Origin: Micromonospora matsumotoense
Lineage (GTDB): Bacteria; Actinomycetota; Actinomycetes; Mycobacteriales; Micromonosporaceae
NCBI RefSeq assembly: GCF_900091525.1
Contig: NZ_FMCU01000008.1
Location: 62,001 to 126,000, forward strand
DNA length: 64,000 nt
Reading direction: 5' to 3'
Made by a program: the position numbers and the translations under genes. Below, one piece after another: positions 60,893-64,000 of the stretch. Numbering within the stretch: the first letter of the stretch is position 1; each line of letters begins with the position of its first letter. Under the pieces are notes generated by a model that had not been told where the DNA came from, made no database searches, and saw nothing but the letters and a program-made list of their open reading frames with translations.

Positions 60893-61054
60893 CCGGCCCG
60901 CCTCTCTCGGCGTCGTGTGATGGCTGCAGCCCGAGTCTTCCGGCCACCACTAGGAAACGGCTTGAGAAACTGCGGACATCGATGGGCAGACACGCTAGCC
61001 TCTCGGTCGGGACCATCGGCGTGAGGTCCCATTTCCCCTTTTTTGCGGGTGGAT
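60893..61054. promoter_or_regulatory. Divergent control region of PKS and SARP gene 2
   Basis: Heptamers CTAGGAA (60950), CTTGAGA (60961) and GCGGACA (60972) start 11 bases apart with 4-base spacers, in the SARP-box pattern, oriented to SARP gene 2 but close to the PKS start at 60892. Activation of the PKS and autoregulation of the SARP are both possible. Confidence 0.5.
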
Positions 61055-61927
61055 ATGGAAATTCGGATCCTCGGTCCACTGGTCCTCAGCCACGCCGGTC
61101 GCACCGTTGCGTTGACAGCACCCAAGCCGCGCAGTGTGCTGGCACTGCTGCTGCTCAACGCGGACCAGGCGGTGCAGGCATCGACGCTGATCCAGGACCT
61201 CTGGGGCGCGAATCCGCCGGTCAGCGCGCGGACCACGCTGCAGACCTATGTCCTGCAGGTCCGCAAGTGTCTGGGCCGGCTGCTGGACGCCGCAGTGACC
61301 GAGGTCGCCCGACGCCTGCTGGTCACCGTGCCCGGCGGTTACCGGCTAGGGCTCGACGCCACCGATTTCGACCTGCGGACCTTCGAGCAGCTCGCCACGA
61401 CCGGGCGGCGCTCCCTCGCGGCCGGCGAGCACGTCGAGGCGGCGGCGCTGCTGATGCGCGCCCGCGACCTGTGGCGGGGCCCCGCGCTGGCGGACATCCG
61501 GGCCGGTGCGGTCATCGGGCCGCGGATCAAGGCGCTGGAACAGATCCGGCTGCACACCGTCGAACAGTGCATCGAGGCGCGGATGCGGCTCGGCCACCAC
61601 CGGGACGTTGTGGCCGAACTCACCGCGCTGATGGCCGAGCACGAGCTGAACGAGAACCTGTGCGCGCAACTGATGGTGGCCCTGCACCGCAGCGGGCGAC
61701 GGCAGGAGGCGCTGCTGGCGTTCCACCGGCTGCGGGTGACGATGGTCGACGAGTTGGGCCTGGAACCGTCCACCCGGCTGCGCCTGCTGCAGCGGGCGAT
61801 CCTGGCCGACGATCCGGTGCTGGCGGTGACGCCGGACGCCGACGGACCGACCCGGCTCCTCGACCACCTCGTCCGTCGAGCGGCCCACGGGCGGTGGCCC
61901 GGGAAAGCCGATGACCACCGCGCTTGA
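61055..61927 (+). CDS. SARP-family transcriptional activator (SARP 2)
   Basis: The 290-residue regulator has the same design as SARP 1, opening MEIRILGPLVLSHAGRTVAL, with winged helix TLQTYVLQVRKCLGRLLDAA and the BTAD part ELNENLCAQLMVALHRSGRR. The two are alike along most of their length, so they arose by duplication. It reads away from the PKS. Its stop lies inside a second SARP box. It is probably the pathway-specific activator, with SARP 1 as partner or feedback copy. Confidence 0.95.
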   Translation: MEIRILGPLVLSHAGRTVALTAPKPRSVLALLLLNADQAVQASTLIQDLWGANPPVSARTTLQTYVLQVRKCLGRLLDAAVTEVARRLLVTVPGGYRLGLDATDFDLRTFEQLATTGRRSLAAGEHVEAAALLMRARDLWRGPALADIRAGAVIGPRIKALEQIRLHTVEQCIEARMRLGHHRDVVAELTALMAEHELNENLCAQLMVALHRSGRRQEALLAFHRLRVTMVDELGLEPSTRLRLLQRAILADDPVLAVTPDADGPTRLLDHLVRRAAHGRWPGKADDHRA

Positions 61928-61951
61928 GAACGGCTCGACAACAGCTCTCGT
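61923..61951 (+). promoter_or_regulatory. SARP box before the PLOD-like glycosyltransferase
   Basis: CTTGAGA (61923), CTCGACA (61934) and CTCTCGT (61945) with exact 4-base spacers ACGG and ACAG: the clearest SARP operator in the cluster. It overlaps the SARP 2 stop and faces the downstream gene, about 150 bases away. Confidence 0.6.
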
Positions 61952-62103
61952 GGGAGGCAGGGACGGGTGGCGCTGCTCGACAGCGACCACCATGGATCGA
62001 TAGTTTGGCAGCCGGTCGATCCCCGCCACGGCTCGGGCACCTGTCCGGCGCGCATCCGGTGTGGTCCAACGGCACGAGCCGCCAGCACGATTGGACGCCG
62101 TAC

Positions 62104-62925
62104 ATGAGGGTCATCACCATCGCCACCGACCTCGACCATCCCTTCCTGCGCAGACTGCTGGCGCCGTCCTGCGAGGCGGCGGGACTCAGGCTGGACGTCC
62201 TGGAGGGGAACCAGAAGGGCTTCCGGCCGAGGGACAAGCGCGCGTTGCTGACCGAATACCTCGCCGAGCAGGTGGCACCGGACGAGCTGGTGATGTTCAC
62301 CGACGCGTACGACACGCTCTTCCTGCGGGGGGCGGACTACATCCGCACGACGTACGCGGGCTTTGCGCAGCGTGTCGTGTTCAGCGCCGAGTCGAACTGC
62401 TGGCCGCTGGGCAACGTCGGCCTCGCCCTGCACGACGGCCCGCCCGTGCGGCCGTACCCCTATCTCAACAGCGGTGGCTTCATCGGGCCCGCCGGTGACA
62501 TCGTGGCCCTCAACACGAAGTATCCGACGCCCCCGAGCGAGCACTTTCCCCTCCTGGGTCGGCTGGGCACGCACGGCGTCGACACGGACCGGTTGCACGG
62601 AGCGAGTGACCAGTACTACTGGACGCTCGTCCAACTCCTGGAGCCGGACACCGTCGGGCTCGACCACGGCGCGGTCCTGTTCGAGAACTTCGCGCCGACG
62701 GTCGCGAACTTCTGTGAGCTGTCCCGCTGGACGAGCGACTTCCGCGCCCACGGCCGGCAGGCGGCCAGCTATCGACGGGAGCGTACGAGGCTCGAGTCGC
62801 GGTTGCAGTCACCCAGCGGGGCCGCCCAGGTGCACTTCGCCTCCGCCCTGGCCAAGACGGTGGTGCTCGACCTGCTCGACGAGGGGCAGCTGCCCTTCTG
62901 GTTGACGGAGGTGTTGCCGCGGTGA
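62104..62925 (+). CDS. PLOD-type (procollagen galactosyltransferase-like) glycosyltransferase
   Basis: The 273-residue GT-A-type transferase has VITIATDLDHPFLRRLL at the start, the metal-binding DxD region MFTDAYDTLFLRGADYI, and PYPYLNSGGFIGPAGDIVAL, all features of the glycosyltransferase domain of PLOD proteins and related bacterial enzymes. It is distinct from the GT-B enzyme at 50128, so the cluster may add two sugars. ATG 62104 is chosen where similarity begins. It overlaps the next gene by four bases. Confidence 0.82.
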   Translation: MRVITIATDLDHPFLRRLLAPSCEAAGLRLDVLEGNQKGFRPRDKRALLTEYLAEQVAPDELVMFTDAYDTLFLRGADYIRTTYAGFAQRVVFSAESNCWPLGNVGLALHDGPPVRPYPYLNSGGFIGPAGDIVALNTKYPTPPSEHFPLLGRLGTHGVDTDRLHGASDQYYWTLVQLLEPDTVGLDHGAVLFENFAPTVANFCELSRWTSDFRAHGRQAASYRRERTRLESRLQSPSGAAQVHFASALAKTVVLDLLDEGQLPFWLTEVLPR

Positions 62926-63620
62926 ACGCACGGCCGGAATACGAGGAGCGCCACCGCCCGTCACTGCAGCGCAACGAGCTCCAGCGCAACGACCTGCTGG
63001 CCATGCAGGCACTGGCCCCGCTGTCGCTGACGTACCTGCCGTGGAGCGCGAGCGCCATGCGGCCGAGCGGGGTCGTCGCGGTGCTCAACGAGATCCTGGT
63101 GCACCAGCGTCGGTCCGTCGTCGAGTTGGGCAGCGGCGTCTCCACCTTCTACATCGGCCGCCTGCTGCGCCAGCGCGGCGGGCACCTGTGGACCGTGGAG
63201 CACGACGAGCGCTGGGCGAAACTGCTCGGTCGGGAACTGGCGAACGAGGGCCTCGGCGACGTGGTGACCGTGGTGCACGCCCCCCTGACGCCCGCTCCGT
63301 CCCGCTGGCCGGGCGAGGAGTCGACCTGGTACGAGCAGCGCGGCCTGACGGAGATGACCGCGGGTCGGACCATCGATCTGCTCGTCGTCGACGGGCCCCC
63401 CGCCTACCAGGCCACCCATGCACACTCCCGGTACCCCGCCGGTCCCTTCTTCGCTCCGCTGTTCGCCGAGGACTTCGCCGTCGTGCTCGACGACATCGAC
63501 CGGCGTGGCGAACAGGACATCATGCAGCGCTGGGAACACGAGCTCGGCGTGACGTTCGAACACCGCCCCACCAACGGCCGGATCGGCATCGGCCGGCCCG
63601 GCCCGGCGTTCACCGTGTAG
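62922..63620 (+). CDS. SAM-dependent methyltransferase-like protein (FkbM/class I-like)
   Basis: The 232-residue protein has motif I VVELGSGVSTFYIGRLL, an acidic motif II VEHDERWAKLLGRELA and DLLVVDGPPAYQATHAHSRY, found in class I methyltransferases of uncertain target. GTG 62922 overlaps the glycosyltransferase stop (GTGA), so the pair act together, perhaps to modify the added sugar. The late segment EDFAVVLDDIDRRGEQDIMQ is also typical. Confidence 0.82.
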   Translation: MNARPEYEERHRPSLQRNELQRNDLLAMQALAPLSLTYLPWSASAMRPSGVVAVLNEILVHQRRSVVELGSGVSTFYIGRLLRQRGGHLWTVEHDERWAKLLGRELANEGLGDVVTVVHAPLTPAPSRWPGEESTWYEQRGLTEMTAGRTIDLLVVDGPPAYQATHAHSRYPAGPFFAPLFAEDFAVVLDDIDRRGEQDIMQRWEHELGVTFEHRPTNGRIGIGRPGPAFTV

Positions 63621-63713
63621 AGACCCCGCACGCTGATCCTGGCCGCAGACGCGGGCGCAGGCGACGCCCGGCGTGCCCACGCCTGACAGGCGTCCGGGCA
63701 CTAGGGTCGACCC

Positions 63714-64000
63714 ATGGTGCGGACGGAGATTCTGGTGCGGCAGGGCGAGGACTTCATCGTGCACGACGCCACCCGGACGCGATACCAGCTGGCCTCGGTG
63801 AGCAAGCAGTTCACCGCGGCCGCCGTGCTCCTGCTCGTCCAGGACGGCAGGCTGCTCCTCGACGATGTCGTGGGCCGGTGGATCGACGGGTGCCCGGAGG
63901 ATTGGCGGGACATCACGCTGCACCAGTTGCTCACCCACACCTCGGGCCTCGGCCACTGGGACGACTATCCGATGATCGACCTGGCCCGGTGGGTCGAGCC
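63714..64000 (+). CDS. Beta-lactamase-family (class C/DD-peptidase-like) serine hydrolase (3' end missing)
   Basis: The first 95 residues are in the window. The SxxK motif is in LASVSKQFTAAAVLLLV, followed by LLLDDVVGRWIDGCP and ITLHQLLTHTSGLGHWDDY, the signature of serine hydrolases of the beta-lactamase/esterase type. There is no signal peptide, so it is probably cytosolic and an esterase rather than a lactamase. TAGGGT six bases before ATG 63714 suggests a leaderless transcript. GTG 63717 is an alternative. Confidence 0.88.
   Translation, partial: MVRTEILVRQGEDFIVHDATRTRYQLASVSKQFTAAAVLLLVQDGRLLLDDVVGRWIDGCPEDWRDITLHQLLTHTSGLGHWDDYPMIDLARWVE

Noticed and set aside
1..64000. Mobile elements, prophage, tRNA or rRNA genes
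   Set aside because: No transposase, integrase, inverted-repeat-bounded insertion, tRNA-like cloverleaf or rRNA sequence was recognised on reading both strands; a covariance-model search would settle small RNA genes.

Overview
This 64 kb window is very GC-rich and gene-dense. Many start codons are GTG and many neighbouring genes overlap by 1 or 4 bases. A GH10 xylanase with a CBM2, a GH5 cellulase with a ricin-type module, SARP regulators, a large type I polyketide synthase and several leaderless-looking starts (a TAGGGT-like -10 element 6-7 bases before the start codon) point to a filamentous actinomycete, most likely of the Micromonosporaceae. That placement is inference. I saw no rRNA, tRNA, CRISPR array, transposase or integrase.

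Layout. (1) 1-8.9 kb: aromatic or acyl-CoA catabolism. It holds the tail of an ABC ATPase, a PaaX regulator, an operon (SDR, amidohydrolase, MaoC hydratase, acyl-CoA ligase) divergent from a MarR regulator, and an operon of Rieske oxygenase, a 72-residue protein, a ferredoxin reductase and an IclR regulator. (2) 9-14.1 kb: a methyltransferase and a tightly coupled cassette of unknown product (PaaK/CoF-synthetase-like ligase, small barrel-like protein, GNAT, nitroreductase-like protein). (3) 14.2-17.9 kb: rifampicin monooxygenase (rox) behind a likely 16-codon leader peptide, divergent from a GH10 xylanase. (4) 18.1-28.6 kb: a ten-gene amino-sugar operon (Gfo/Idh/MocA dehydrogenase, peptide-type ABC importer, BadF-type sugar kinase, NanE epimerase, GntR repressor, FAD oxidoreductase) with a palindromic operator pair in front. 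(5) 28.7-37.7 kb: a membrane-anchored serine protease, a two-component system, the GH5 cellulase, a small anchored protein divergent from a histidine kinase that lacks its own regulator, a PepSY protein and a beta-propeller lipoprotein. (6) 37.9-44.4 kb: a PEP mutase/isocitrate lyase family enzyme, an HNH-like protein, a macrodomain hydrolase, and an ECF sigma/anti-sigma pair followed by a three-gene ABC exporter. (7) 44.5-63.6 kb: a biosynthetic cluster bounded by two closely similar SARPs. (8) The window ends inside a beta-lactamase-type serine hydrolase.

The cluster in region 7 centres on one 2210-residue synthase with KS-AT-DH-ER-KR-ACP order, the layout of a highly reducing iterative synthase of the mycocerosic-acid-synthase kind. 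It has no thioesterase domain. Around it are a free ACP, a CerJ/ChlB3/DpsC-like KAS III, a TesB-like thioesterase, a phosphopantetheinyl transferase, two different glycosyltransferases, an O-methyltransferase, a second methyltransferase, a flavoprotein hydroxylase and an SDR. This predicts a glycosylated, probably methyl-branched, reduced polyketide or lipid, and I cannot match it to a known product. Heptamers of the form CTTGAGA/CTCGACA spaced every 11 bp occur at five places in the cluster and look like SARP operators.

Other regulatory structure stands out. Hexamers repeated every 11 bp (CTTAAC/CTTATC type) occur at the first two-component system, before the orphan kinase and before the PepSY gene, suggesting one shared response regulator. 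Long, often perfect inverted repeats close most transcription units.
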